From the NCBI GenBank assembly GCA_028293405.1, contig JAQGOW010000636.1, positions 1 to 10,303 of the forward strand: 10,303 nucleotides of DNA. The letters run 5' to 3'. The position numbers were made by a program, and so were the translations under genes. Below the pieces are notes generated by a model that worked only from the letters and a program-made list of their open reading frames with translations, was not told where the DNA came from and searched no databases. This DNA is from Verrucomicrobiales bacterium (lineage in GTDB: Bacteria > Verrucomicrobiota > Verrucomicrobiia > Limisphaerales > Palsa-1400). Of this stretch, positions 1 through 6,359 are shown piece by piece (within the stretch, counting starts at the first letter, position 1; each line of letters opens with the position of its first letter).

Positions 1-149
1 ATATCAGCGTAGCTGATGGGCTGTGCCATTCCTTTTTTGGATTGCACTTCGACAATGCCGGCTGTGAGGGTGGATTTGCCATGGTCGACGTGGCCGATGG
101 TACCGACGTTGACGTGTGGTTTAGTACGTTGAAATGCTTCTTTTGCCAT
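1..149 (-). CDS. tuf: Elongation factor Tu, N-terminal fragment (runs off left edge)
   Basis: The first 49 codons of EF-Tu, the GTPase that delivers aminoacyl-tRNA to the ribosome A site. The translation opens [20 protein letters not shown] and carries the P-loop G19-H-V-D-H-G-K-S26, then [14 protein letters not shown], before leaving the window. Start-point is clear: ATG at 147-149 with an AGGAGT Shine-Dalgarno box (155-160 on the plus strand) six bases upstream. The residue after the P-loop Lys is Ser, where E. coli EF-Tu has Thr; Ser is conservative and common in EF-1A. A tRNA-Thr gene lies 156 bp upstream in the same direction, so the two are probably cotranscribed. Switch regions and domains 2 and 3 are outside the window, so integrity cannot be judged. 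Confidence 0.97.
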   Translation of the reverse strand, partial: MAKEAFQRTKPHVNVGTIGHVDHGKSTLTAGIVEVQSKKGMAQPISYAD

Positions 150-154
150 TGCTG

Positions 155-160
155 ACTCCT
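155..160 (-). promoter_or_regulatory. Ribosome binding site of tuf
   Basis: Reads AGGAGT on the minus strand, six bases before the tuf ATG. It is one of the few strong Shine-Dalgarno boxes in this window and fixes the tuf start. Confidence 0.8.
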
Positions 161-305
161 GTGTTTAGTTTGTTCTACTTTATTTGTTAACAGTTAACGG
201 TTCGTTCTCGCCGCAAACGGCCTCAGCCGCCGCGATGTCTCTGCAAATCTGACCTGACTGGACGCCCTACCACGCTGCCCCTCATCCTTCAACCTTCCCA
301 AAAAA

Positions 306-381
306 TGGAGCCCATGATCAGGATTGAACTGATGACCTCGTCCTTACCAAGGACGTGCTCTACCAACTGAGCTACATGGGC
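306..381 (-). tRNA. tRNA-Thr (anticodon GGT)
   Basis: A complete 76-nt cloverleaf on the minus strand. It has a perfect 7-bp acceptor stem (GCCCATG/CATGGGC), D arm GCTC-AGTTGGTA-GAGC, anticodon arm CGTCC-TTGGTAA-GGACG giving anticodon GGT, variable loop AGGTC, T arm ATCAG-TTCAATC-CTGAT, discriminator T and an encoded CCA (306-308). It decodes ACC/ACT. Its place just upstream of tuf in the same direction matches the thrT-tufB arrangement of E. coli, which suggests a shared transcript processed at the tRNA. Other tRNAs of that cluster (Tyr, Gly) are not found between this gene and its promoter. Confidence 0.97.
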
Positions 382-411
382 AAAGCTTCAAAATCTTTGC
401 GTGTCATCATC

Positions 412-433
412 GCATTTACGCCTTCGTAAACGC
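412..433 (-). other. Small hairpin in the leader of the tRNA-Thr/tuf transcript
   Basis: TTTACG (415-420) and CGTAAA (425-430) pair around a 4-base loop, with a further GC/GC pair beyond one mismatch. It lies between the predicted promoter and the tRNA. It may be a processing or pausing structure, or chance. Otherwise 382-546 shows no gene, only AT-rich leader. Confidence 0.3.
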
Positions 434-546
434 ACCGAAAATTACCTTTTCGTATATAACGACAAAAAACCAACATCCCCAGCAATTTCAAAAGAAAAAG
501 CTTCGGGGCTGCTGATTTATAGCTATTTACCCGATAACTGGCACAG

Positions 547-575
547 AAGCTAAGTGCGCCCCCTACCTGTGTCAA
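547..575 (-). promoter_or_regulatory. Sigma-70-type promoter for tRNA-Thr/tuf
   Basis: On the minus strand a consensus -35 box TTGACA (570-575) is followed by exactly 17 bases and then TAGCTT (547-552) as -10 box. The -10 matches the consensus at only three positions, but the perfect -35 and optimal spacing make this the best promoter for the stable-RNA/tuf unit. Predicted transcription start is near 540, about 160 bases before the tRNA. Confidence 0.6.
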
Positions 576-677
576 CGCTTTTTTTCCGGAATTCTAGCGC
601 TCCTGCAAAGAACCCTGGTGACGCGAGCGAGGAACACTGAGATTTACAGGGCGGAGAGTTCCCGCTACGTTGACCAT

Positions 678-896
678 ATGGTTCCGAACGATCTAATTAC
701 AGTCGATTCCGAGATTCTCGGCGGAACACCTGTTTTTAAAGGAACGCGCGTTCCGGTGAAGACACTTTTCGAATACCTTGAAGACAATTACACGCTCGAT
801 CAATTTCTAGAGTGCTTCCCTTCAGTCACGCGCGAGATGGCGTGCCGCATGTTGGAATGTTCTGAACGAGTTCTACTGTCCGCAACGGCGGCATGA
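678..896 (+). CDS. DUF433 family antitoxin
   Basis: A 72-residue protein with the DUF433 signature: LITVDSEILGGTPVFKGTRV, then VKTLFEYLEDNYTLDQFLE and FPSVTREMACRMLE. DUF433 proteins are small helix-turn-helix-like proteins usually encoded directly before a DUF5615 PIN-like protein and treated as the antitoxin of a VapBC-like pair. The ATG at 678 fits the usual family start a few residues before 'LITVD'. An in-frame GTG at 618 would add 20 residues without family similarity. Neither start has a good Shine-Dalgarno box. The stop codon overlaps the next start as ATGA (893-896), typical of translational coupling. The toxin partner is broken, so this gene may be a leftover or an orphan regulator. 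The reading frame itself looks intact. Confidence 0.87.
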   Translation: MVPNDLITVDSEILGGTPVFKGTRVPVKTLFEYLEDNYTLDQFLECFPSVTREMACRMLECSERVLLSATAA

Positions 897-1116
897 AAAT
901 CCTCTTGGATGAGTGCGTGCCTTGGCCGATGCACAAACTTCTTGCCGGTCACGATTGCGCCACGGCACAGAAATGTGATTGGGGTGGAATCAAAAACGGT
1001 GAACTTCTCACTTTAGCTCATCAAACAAACTCCGCGACATCGAGGCCGCCGCCGAACTCATTCAGAAGACAATCGCAACGATGAATCGAGGAGATTTCAC
1101 TCAGCTAACATTCTAA
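893..1116 (+). pseudogene. DUF5615 PIN-like toxin, internally deleted and frameshifted
   Basis: The N-terminal part MKILLDECVPWPMHKLLAGH, continuing to GGIKNGELLTLA, is a clear DUF5615 PIN-like start, with the acidic D-E pair (D6, E7) expected at the nuclease active site. At about 1014-1024 the frame-2 protein loses family similarity and ends at TGA 1082-1084 after 63 residues. From 1018 another frame reads SSNKLRDIEAAAELIQKTIA and continues to a stop at 1114-1116, which looks like the normal C-terminal helix of the same family. The roughly 30-residue middle, normally FDVFVTTDRN...-like with the second acidic cluster, is absent. The simplest reading is a deletion of about 100 bp not in multiple of three. 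Loss of the central catalytic region should abolish nuclease activity. A short functional 63-aa protein is possible but unlikely. Confidence 0.75.
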
Positions 1117-1138
1117 TCTTAACGAGCCGATTTGCGCG

Positions 1139-1167
1139 TTGGATTTGCCTCTGTATCGAACCATAGT
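1139..1167 (+). promoter_or_regulatory. Weak candidate promoter for the copper ATPase
   Basis: TTGGAT (1139-1144), 17 bases, then CATAGT (1162-1167). Only three and four of six positions match the consensus, and the start of transcription would fall at or very near the ATG. No copper-responsive operator palindrome was recognised. Confidence 0.2.
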
Positions 1168-1172
1168 TACTT

Positions 1173-3392
1173 ATGGCATCTGCCAATACTGACCTGGTGG
1201 TGCGAGGGATGAACTGCACCGGTTGCGCGAATAGCGTGACGCAAGCCTTGCGCGCAGTGGCGGGCGTGGCTAGCGCTGAGGTGTCGCTACAGGAAGGCCG
1301 CGCACGAGTGCGCTGGAGCAACGGCTCGCAGAGCACCGATCCCTTGATCCGCGCGATCAAAGAAGCTGGTTATCAAGCCGAGGTCTTGTCGGCAATACAG
1401 CCCGCGCGCAATCAATGGTCGCCTCTCGACGGCTGGCGATTCAACGCCGTAGTCGGGGGCAGCGTCACGGCTTTTTTGGTGGTCGGTGAATGGCTACTTC
1501 ACCTCGACCATCAACAGTGGTTTCAATGGACCGCCTTTGTGCTCGCGTCGATAGTCCAGATTGCGTGCGGCGCGCGATTTTACCGCGGCGCATGGCGCCA
1601 AATAAAACAAGGCGCTTCGAACATGGACACGCTAGTGTCGCTCGGTTCGACAACTGCCTTCGCCTACAGCGTCTGGGTTTTATTGTCGGGCGCCGGCGGC
1701 CATCTCTACTTCATGGAATCGGCTGCAATCATCACACTGATCAGCGTTGGGCATTGGATGGAAGCTTTAGCAGCGACACGCGCGGAAAGTTCACTCAAAT
1801 CACTGCTCCATCTCGCCCCGCAAGTCGCGCGCAAGGTCGACAACGGAACTGAACGCGAAGTCTCGGTCGATGAACTGCGCTCGGGCGATCTAATTCGAGT
1901 GCGGCCCGGTGAGAGAATTCCGGTCGATGCCGACCTGACCGAGGGTCAAACAAGCATCGATGAAACGATGCTCACGGGCGAGTCGTTGCCGGTCGATAAA
2001 GAAATTGGCTCGAAAGTTTATGCCGGGACAATGAATGTTACCGGCCAATTCGTCGGGCGCGTCAGCGCAACGGGTGAAGGAACTGCTCTCGCCCACATCA
2101 TCGCGGCCGTGCAACGCGCCCAAAATAGTCGCGCCAACATTCAACGGCTCGCCGATCGCGTCAGCAATGTGTTCGTGCCGATTGTCGTCTGCATCGCAGT
2201 GGCAACCGCGCTGTGGTGGGGCTTTGCTCCCAAGACGGCGCATCGGGTCGTCGATTTTCTCGGCCAATATCTCTGGCAATCGCACGTGCCGGCCTCGTCC
2301 ATCACGGCGGCGATTATTTGTGCCGCAGGTGTGTTAATCGTCGCCTGCCCATGCGCCATGGGCCTTGCGACGCCGATATCTATTATGGCCGGCAGCAATG
2401 CAGCCGCTCGGCGCGGCATCTTGATCCGGGACGGCATCGCTCTCGAACGCGCCGGCGAGATCACCGCCATCGCCTTCGACAAAACCGGCACGCTCACCAA
2501 AGGCAAGCCAGCCGTGGTCGCATTCGAAGAATTCGGCTCATCTCCCCTGCCCGCTCGCGACCTAGCCAGTGCACTCGCGAATGCGTCGAACCATCCATTG
2601 AGCAAAGCCGTCGCAAAAGATTCGTCCGGCAAAGTTGATTTGAAAAATTGGCGCGAAACCCGTGGCGCGGGCGTTGAGGCCGACACCGCTGCCGGGTTTG
2701 CTCGGTTAGGCTCGATCACGTCACTCAACAAAGCCGGCGTGAACACGGATGTCGCCGCGAAATTCGTCGACGAATGGACCACCCGCGGTACAACGGTCCT
2801 AGGTTTGAGCATCAACAGCGACCTCATTGCCGCGATTGCTTTGCAGGATGAAATCCACGCAAATGCCCGTGCTGTTATAGAACGCATTACCAAACGCGGC
2901 CTGAAAGTTTACCTGGTCACCGGCGACAATCCGCGCACCGCAAAAGCGATCGCGGAACAAGCTGGCATCCCAACGGAAAACGTCTTCGCCGAAATCCGAC
3001 CCGAAGAAAAATCTGCGCTCGTGAAACAGCTACAGGACAAAGGCGATCGCATCGCATTCGTCGGGGACGGCATCAACGACGCCCCCGCGCTAAAACAAGC
3101 CGATTTAGGAATCGCGGTCAGTCAAGCCAGCGACATCGCCAACGAAGCCGCGGACATCATCCTCCTAAAATCCGACATCGGCGGAGTTGTCGAAGCACTT
3201 GGGTTGGCGCGCGCGACGTTGCGCACCATCAAACAAAATCTTTTCTGGGCATTCTTCTACAACGCCGCCGCAGTCCCACTGGCGGCACTCGGATTTTTGA
3301 GCCCAGTCCTGTGCGCAGCGGCAATGGGCCTGTCCGATCTCGTCGTCATCGGCAACGCACTCAGGCTCGCCCGGTTTTCGGACAAAAAATAA
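1173..3392 (+). CDS. copA: Copper-translocating P1B-type ATPase (CopA-like)
   Basis: A complete 739-residue heavy-metal efflux ATPase of the inner membrane. One N-terminal HMA domain carries GMNCTGC (C15, C18). Eight hydrophobic segments fit the P1B layout. The actuator loop has TGES (268-271), the sixth membrane segment has CPC (392-394), the phosphorylation site is DKTGT (D436), the nucleotide domain has the HP motif (H474-P475), and the hinge is GDGIND (631-636). FYN...P in TM7 and a conserved N-A-L-R-L end support a Cu+ pump, but TM8 reads MGLSDLVVIGNALRL with Ser-Asp where E. coli CopA has Ser-Ser. No clear Shine-Dalgarno box precedes the ATG; the start is chosen because the HMA domain begins ten residues later. 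No CopZ chaperone or CueR/CsoR regulator is adjacent. Confidence 0.93.
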   Translation: MASANTDLVVRGMNCTGCANSVTQALRAVAGVASAEVSLQEGRARVRWSNGSQSTDPLIRAIKEAGYQAEVLSAIQPARNQWSPLDGWRFNAVVGGSVTAFLVVGEWLLHLDHQQWFQWTAFVLASIVQIACGARFYRGAWRQIKQGASNMDTLVSLGSTTAFAYSVWVLLSGAGGHLYFMESAAIITLISVGHWMEALAATRAESSLKSLLHLAPQVARKVDNGTEREVSVDELRSGDLIRVRPGERIPVDADLTEGQTSIDETMLTGESLPVDKEIGSKVYAGTMNVTGQFVGRVSATGEGTALAHIIAAVQRAQNSRANIQRLADRVSNVFVPIVVCIAVATALWWGFAPKTAHRVVDFLGQYLWQSHVPASSITAAIICAAGVLIVACPCAMGLATPISIMAGSNAAARRGILIRDGIALERAGEITAIAFDKTGTLTKGKPAVVAFEEFGSSPLPARDLASALANASNHPLSKAVAKDSSGKVDLKNWRETRGAGVEADTAAGFARLGSITSLNKAGVNTDVAAKFVDEWTTRGTTVLGLSINSDLIAAIALQDEIHANARAVIERITKRGLKVYLVTGDNPRTAKAIAEQAGIPTENVFAEIRPEEKSALVKQLQDKGDRIAFVGDGINDAPALKQADLGIAVSQASDIANEAADIILLKSDIGGVVEALGLARATLRTIKQNLFWAFFYNAAAVPLAALGFLSPVLCAAAMGLSDLVVIGNALRLARFSDKK

Positions 3393-3393
3393 A

Positions 3394-3453
3394 CCACAGA
3401 GCCACACAGGCACAAAGCGCTTTGTTTCGCTCTGTGTCTCTGCGCCTCTGTGG
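3394..3453. repeat. Imperfect inverted repeat (CCACAGAG type), likely bidirectional terminator
   Basis: Left arm 3394-3419 and right arm 3428-3453 pair at 21 of 26 positions, several mismatches being G-T wobbles, around an 8-base loop. Both ends read CCACAGAG/CTCTGTGG. It begins two bases after the ATPase stop and sits between convergent genes. From memory, such 'CCACAGAG...CTCTGTGG' hairpins recur between genes in Verrucomicrobiota-like genomes. There is no long T-run, so termination is inferred from position and stem strength. A second small palindrome, TCCAC-A-GTGGA, follows at 3458-3468. Confidence 0.75.
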
Positions 3454-3481
3454 CTACTCCACAGTGGAAATTATTTCGGCG

Positions 3482-3589
3482 TTAAGCCTTTTTCTTCGTC
3501 GCCGTCTTTGTCTTCGCCGCTACTTTTTTGCGTTTGATGTATGCGTCACGACGGCTGCGTTTGATAACTTTGTTCGATTGTTGGCCCAT
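3482..3589 (-). CDS. Small, highly basic 35-residue protein
   Basis: The minus strand encodes a 35-residue protein beginning MGQQSNKVIKRSRRDAYIKR and ending in a Lys/Ala/Thr tail (AAKTKTATKKKA). It has ten Lys, four Arg and one Asp, a net charge near +13. The composition resembles histone-H1-like tails and the small ribosomal or nucleic-acid-binding proteins; I do not recognise a named family with certainty. It lies convergent to the ATPase and divergent from the lipoprotein at 3679. No Shine-Dalgarno box is visible, only an A-rich stretch before the ATG. A weak promoter-like TTGGTT-17-TAAAAA precedes it. The ordered KVIKRSRRDAYIKRKK core argues for a real gene, but the low-complexity tail and length leave some doubt. 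Confidence 0.6.
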   Translation of the reverse strand: MGQQSNKVIKRSRRDAYIKRKKVAAKTKTATKKKA

Positions 3590-3678
3590 AATTTTTTCGT
3601 TTTTAGAGTTCTGATTTCAGATAACCAATTACAAAACTTTACTTTGTCTGCTGATTCTCGTCTTGTATTCGCGGCAAT

Positions 3679-4188
3679 ATGAAGAAGGTGTTCGCATCGT
3701 TCAATCTCTATTTCATCCTCGCAATTCTCATCGCGGGATGTGCGACGAGTGAAAAATCCAAACAAAAAAAGGAGCAATCGACCGTTCGCTTGCACCTCGA
3801 CACGCCACAAACCGATGACAACGGCGCCAGCGGTGTCGTGCTCGTCACGAAGCAACGCATCCCCGTCAACGTCGATCGCGAACCATTTCTGAGCGAAGGC
3901 GAACTGCACCACGCAGAAATCCTCGCGAACCCCGGCGGCTTCGCCATCGCACTGAATTTTAGCGATCACGGCATGTTCCAATTAGACATGGTCTCAACCT
4001 CCAACAAAGGCCGTCGCGTCGCCGTCCTGGCGCAATTTCCCGAATCACATTGGGTCGCCGCACCGATCCTCGCACACAGAATTTCCAACGGCGTTTTCAC
4101 CTTCACGCCTGACCTGACCCTCGAAGAAGCCCAGCGCTTCGTGCGCGGCTTGAACAACGTCGCCGAAAAAGCGCGCAAGAAGTTTTGA
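3679..4188 (+). CDS. Lipoprotein with SecDF P1-head-like domain
   Basis: A 169-residue exported protein. The signal peptide ends in a lipobox I-A-G-C with acylated Cys21, followed by a short Lys/Ser-rich linker (to about residue 35). Residues about 60-161 resemble the P1 head subdomain of SecD: EPFLSEGELHHAEI, then GGFAIALNFSDHG, then NKGRRVAVLAQF, then APILAHRISNG, and finally DLTLEEAQRFV, in the family's order. In SecD this periplasmic domain handles substrate release at the translocon; here it lacks the SecD membrane segments, so it is a stand-alone anchored domain of unknown job. The gene starts 31 bp before the M23 peptidase gene, suggesting co-expression. No Shine-Dalgarno box precedes the ATG. 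The lipoprotein call is firm; the SecD similarity is from pattern recognition. Confidence 0.8.
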   Translation: MKKVFASFNLYFILAILIAGCATSEKSKQKKEQSTVRLHLDTPQTDDNGASGVVLVTKQRIPVNVDREPFLSEGELHHAEILANPGGFAIALNFSDHGMFQLDMVSTSNKGRRVAVLAQFPESHWVAAPILAHRISNGVFTFTPDLTLEEAQRFVRGLNNVAEKARKKF

Positions 4189-4219
4189 AGCAACCGACCG
4201 AGTTTTCGTCAGTAGCAAA

Positions 4220-5269
4220 ATGGAAAAGCTCGAAGCTCCAAAATTCAAAAGCCGTCGCACTCTTGAACTTTGGAAGCTTCTCTGGAGCTTGGTGCTTGGT
4301 GTTTGGAGCTTCTCCGCTCACGCGCAACCCTTCCACCTCCCCACCGCCAACCACGCCCTCTTGGAAAAAAATGCCGGCGAAAAGTTTTTCGTTGGCACCA
4401 CCGGCAAACCTTGGGAAAGCGGCTGTTTCGGCTGCGTCCGTTCTGACGGTTGGCAGATGCATGAGGGCCTGGACATCAAATGCCTCCAGCGCGACAAACA
4501 CGGTGAACCGACGGATCCCGTCTTAGCCACGGCTGACGGCACCGTCGCCTATATCAGCAACCATCCGGAGCTTTCGAACTACGGCCGCTACGTCATCGTG
4601 CGCCATATGGTAGACGGCATCGAAGTCTATTCCTTATACGCCCACTTGAGCGCCATTCGCGAGGGCCTCAAAATCGGCCAACAGGTGAAAACCAGCGAAC
4701 CCATCGCGACCATGGGCCGCACCAGCAACACCCGCGAGCGCATCACCAAAGAACGGGCCCACGTCCATTTCGAACTCAACCTCCTCTACAGCGACAACTA
4801 CTCGAGATGGCACAAGAAAAACCTTCCCGGCCAACACAACGATCACGGTGAATGGAATGGCCAAAACCTTGTCGGCATCGATCCCAAGTTAGTGTTCGAA
4901 GCCGAGCGCACCCAAGGTGCCGAATTCAACCTCGCTCAATTTCTTCAAACCCGGACGGAACTCTTCCGCGTCCTCGTTCGCAAAACGGATTTCCCATTTC
5001 TCCGCCATTACCACGCCCTAATCGTTGAGCGCAACCTCGACAAAAAAACCATCGCCGGATACGAAATCGCCGTAGACTACAACGGCCTTCCCTTGCAACT
5101 TATTCCCCACACCGCCGCCGAAATAAAGAGTGGGCCAAAATATCAACTCCTCGGCGTCAACACCGCTGAATACGCCAAAAACCCCTGCCGCAAACTCGTA
5201 AAACAACACGGTAAACGCTGGGACCTGACGACAAAAGGCACGTCCCTCCTCGACCTCCTCCTCTTTTGA
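4220..5269 (+). CDS. Secreted M23 (LytM-type) metallopeptidase
   Basis: A 349-residue protein predicted to cleave peptidoglycan cross-links in the periplasm. After a basic N-terminus, [16 protein letters not shown] forms a signal-peptide core with likely cleavage at AHA-Q. The M23 domain spans about residues 50-220: zinc ligands H81 and D85 in HEGLD, H142 in YAHLS, and H181/H183 in HVHFE. A nearby C-F-G-C pair precedes the first motif. Residues about 225-349 match no domain I recognise. All metal and catalytic residues are present, so it is probably active. The ATG has no clear Shine-Dalgarno box, and the first 30 codons lie inside a repeat element, so the true start could differ. It follows a lipoprotein gene by 31 bp and precedes a pseudopilin gene closely. 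Confidence 0.88.
   Translation: MEKLEAPKFKSRRTLELWKLLWSLVLGVWSFSAHAQPFHLPTANHALLEKNAGEKFFVGTTGKPWESGCFGCVRSDGWQMHEGLDIKCLQRDKHGEPTDPVLATADGTVAYISNHPELSNYGRYVIVRHMVDGIEVYSLYAHLSAIREGLKIGQQVKTSEPIATMGRTSNTRERITKERAHVHFELNLLYSDNYSRWHKKNLPGQHNDHGEWNGQNLVGIDPKLVFEAERTQGAEFNLAQFLQTRTELFRVLVRKTDFPFLRHYHALIVERNLDKKTIAGYEIAVDYNGLPLQLIPHTAAEIKSGPKYQLLGVNTAEYAKNPCRKLVKQHGKRWDLTTKGTSLLDLLLF
4232..4312 (+). repeat. Trp-rich-coding inverted-repeat element over the peptidase signal peptide
   Basis: GAAGCTCCAAA (4232-4242) is repeated exactly inverted as TTTGGAGCTTC (4302-4312), with an inner pair CCAAAATTCAA (4238-4248) and TTGAACTTTGG (4263-4273) differing at one base. The right side holds four tandem heptamers of the form tggagct/tggtgct/tggtgtt/tggagct (4283-4310). 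From memory, similar 'tggagcttggtgcttggtgtt' stretches are scattered between genes in some Verrucomicrobiota. Here it lies inside the reading frame of the M23 peptidase. Confidence 0.6.
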
Positions 5270-5309
5270 TTCTGCTTCGATTTTGTGTCATGGTGGTTCA
5301 AACCCGTTT

Positions 5310-6221
5310 ATGGTTGAGCCGTCACCTCAATCTGTTAATCTCGTCGCAGCAACCCGGCCCATGAGCGGCATGTTCCCAATTGGACGCGGCCAACCATCCG
5401 CCTCTCACGAAACTCGCAACGCCTTTACGTTGATCGAACTCCTCGTCGTCATCGCAATAATTGCAATTCTTGCCGCCATATTGCTTCCGAGTCTTGCCGC
5501 CGCGAAGCAACGCGCCCTGACCATCTCCTGTCAAAACAACCTCAAACAGCTCCAACTCTGCTGGCAGATGTATCCCGGCGACTACCAGGACTACGTCGTG
5601 CCCAATGCCTTTGTTTACAACTTTGGCACGGTCAGCAACAACGGTTACATCAAAGAATACTCGTGGTGCTCGGATAACGCCCGCACTGACACTAATGCCG
5701 ACAACATCAAAACCGGCCTTCTCTTTCCATACAACACCCAGCTCGGCATCTACCATTGTCCCGCGGACCGCTCCACCATCGAAGACGATTCCGGCAATAA
5801 ACTCCCGCAGCTTCGAAACCGTAGCTACAATATGAGCCAATCCGTAAACGCCTACGGTTGGGTCTACAATCCCTACTCTGGAATGAGCATCGGCGACCGC
5901 CAGCCCTGTTTCGAAAAACTCACTCAAATTACCAACCCGCCTCCGTCCAAACTCTTTGTCTTCATTGACGAACATGAAGATACCTTGTACGACGCCCAAT
6001 TCGGATTTCCTCAGCCGCCCTATGATAACCAATGGTGGGACATGCCCGCCAACCGCCATAATCAGGGCGCCAACCTTTCCTTTGCCGACGGCCACGTCGA
6101 ACATTGGAAATGGAAAGTGCCGAAAATTGTGCAGTCGCTCGGGCAATGGGTAAAAGCCAGGCCTGACGAGTATCCTGATTACCGCCGCATTCAAGACGCC
6201 ATGCGCGTCGTTTCGGAATAG
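5310..6221 (+). CDS. Pseudopilin with prepilin-type N-terminus and H-X9-DG motif
   Basis: A 303-residue type II secretion-like pseudopilin of the class abundant in Planctomycetes, Verrucomicrobia and Lentisphaerae. The prepilin peptidase site is [20 protein letters not shown] (A38/F39, conserved Glu at +5, residue 43), giving a long 38-residue leader. -1 is Ala, not the usual Gly. The C-terminal H-X9-DG signature is H250...D260-G261 ([15 protein letters not shown]). The globular part is predicted outside the membrane; its substrate is unknown. Start is uncertain: in-frame TTG 5283, ATG 5310, ATG 5361 and ATG 5370 are possible, none with a strong Shine-Dalgarno box. The preceding peptidase stop is only 40 bp upstream, so it may share that transcript. 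No other pilus or secretion genes are adjacent, as is usual for these scattered pseudopilins. Confidence 0.9.
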   Translation: MVEPSPQSVNLVAATRPMSGMFPIGRGQPSASHETRNAFTLIELLVVIAIIAILAAILLPSLAAAKQRALTISCQNNLKQLQLCWQMYPGDYQDYVVPNAFVYNFGTVSNNGYIKEYSWCSDNARTDTNADNIKTGLLFPYNTQLGIYHCPADRSTIEDDSGNKLPQLRNRSYNMSQSVNAYGWVYNPYSGMSIGDRQPCFEKLTQITNPPPSKLFVFIDEHEDTLYDAQFGFPQPPYDNQWWDMPANRHNQGANLSFADGHVEHWKWKVPKIVQSLGQWVKARPDEYPDYRRIQDAMRVVSE

Positions 6222-6234
6222 TTCCTTTCGGAAC
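6211..6234 (+). other. Small hairpin at the pseudopilin stop codon
   Basis: GTTCC-TTTC-GGAAC (6221-6234) starts on the last base of the TAG stop. It can compete with GGAA-TAG-TTCC (6215-6225), and TTTCGGAA occurs twice (6211-6218, 6226-6233). It lacks a T-run, so it is a weak terminator candidate at best. The rest of 6235-6347 holds no gene and no clear promoter. Confidence 0.3.
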
Positions 6235-6347
6235 AACCCCTTCCGCCTTCTCTGCAAGCCTGCTCGTGGATTTGACTAAATGTTATTCGGGCGCGTCTCC
6301 GCATTGTCAATAACACCTCCTGTGCGAAATTCTGACGGAACCTCTAC

Positions 6348-6351
6348 GGAG
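6348..6351 (+). promoter_or_regulatory. Ribosome binding site of first BON lipoprotein
   Basis: GGAG eight bases before the ATG at 6360, in an otherwise AT-rich stretch (TAATATAT). It supports that start. Confidence 0.6.
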
Positions 6352-6359
6352 TAATATAT

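Noticed and set aside
372..575. 67-residue minus-strand reading frame upstream of the tRNA
   Set aside because: It overlaps the tRNA-Thr gene and the predicted promoter and resembles no family.
2141..2893. 250-residue minus-strand reading frame
   Set aside because: It lies fully antisense to the conserved core of the copper ATPase (CPC and DKTGT region) and is Ala/Arg/Ser-rich without any motif.
3608..3625. Near-palindrome GTTCTGATTTCAGATAAC as an operator between divergent genes
   Set aside because: The symmetry needs a two-base gap and no regulator is nearby; chance is likely in this AT-rich gap.
3520..3981. 153-residue minus-strand reading frame
   Set aside because: It is antisense to the start of the lipoprotein and overlaps the small basic protein in another frame; no recognisable motif.
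5322..6257. 311-residue reading frame antisense to the first pseudopilin
   Set aside because: It is long only because codon use of the pseudopilin leaves few antisense stops; the sense strand has clear prepilin and H-X9-DG motifs.
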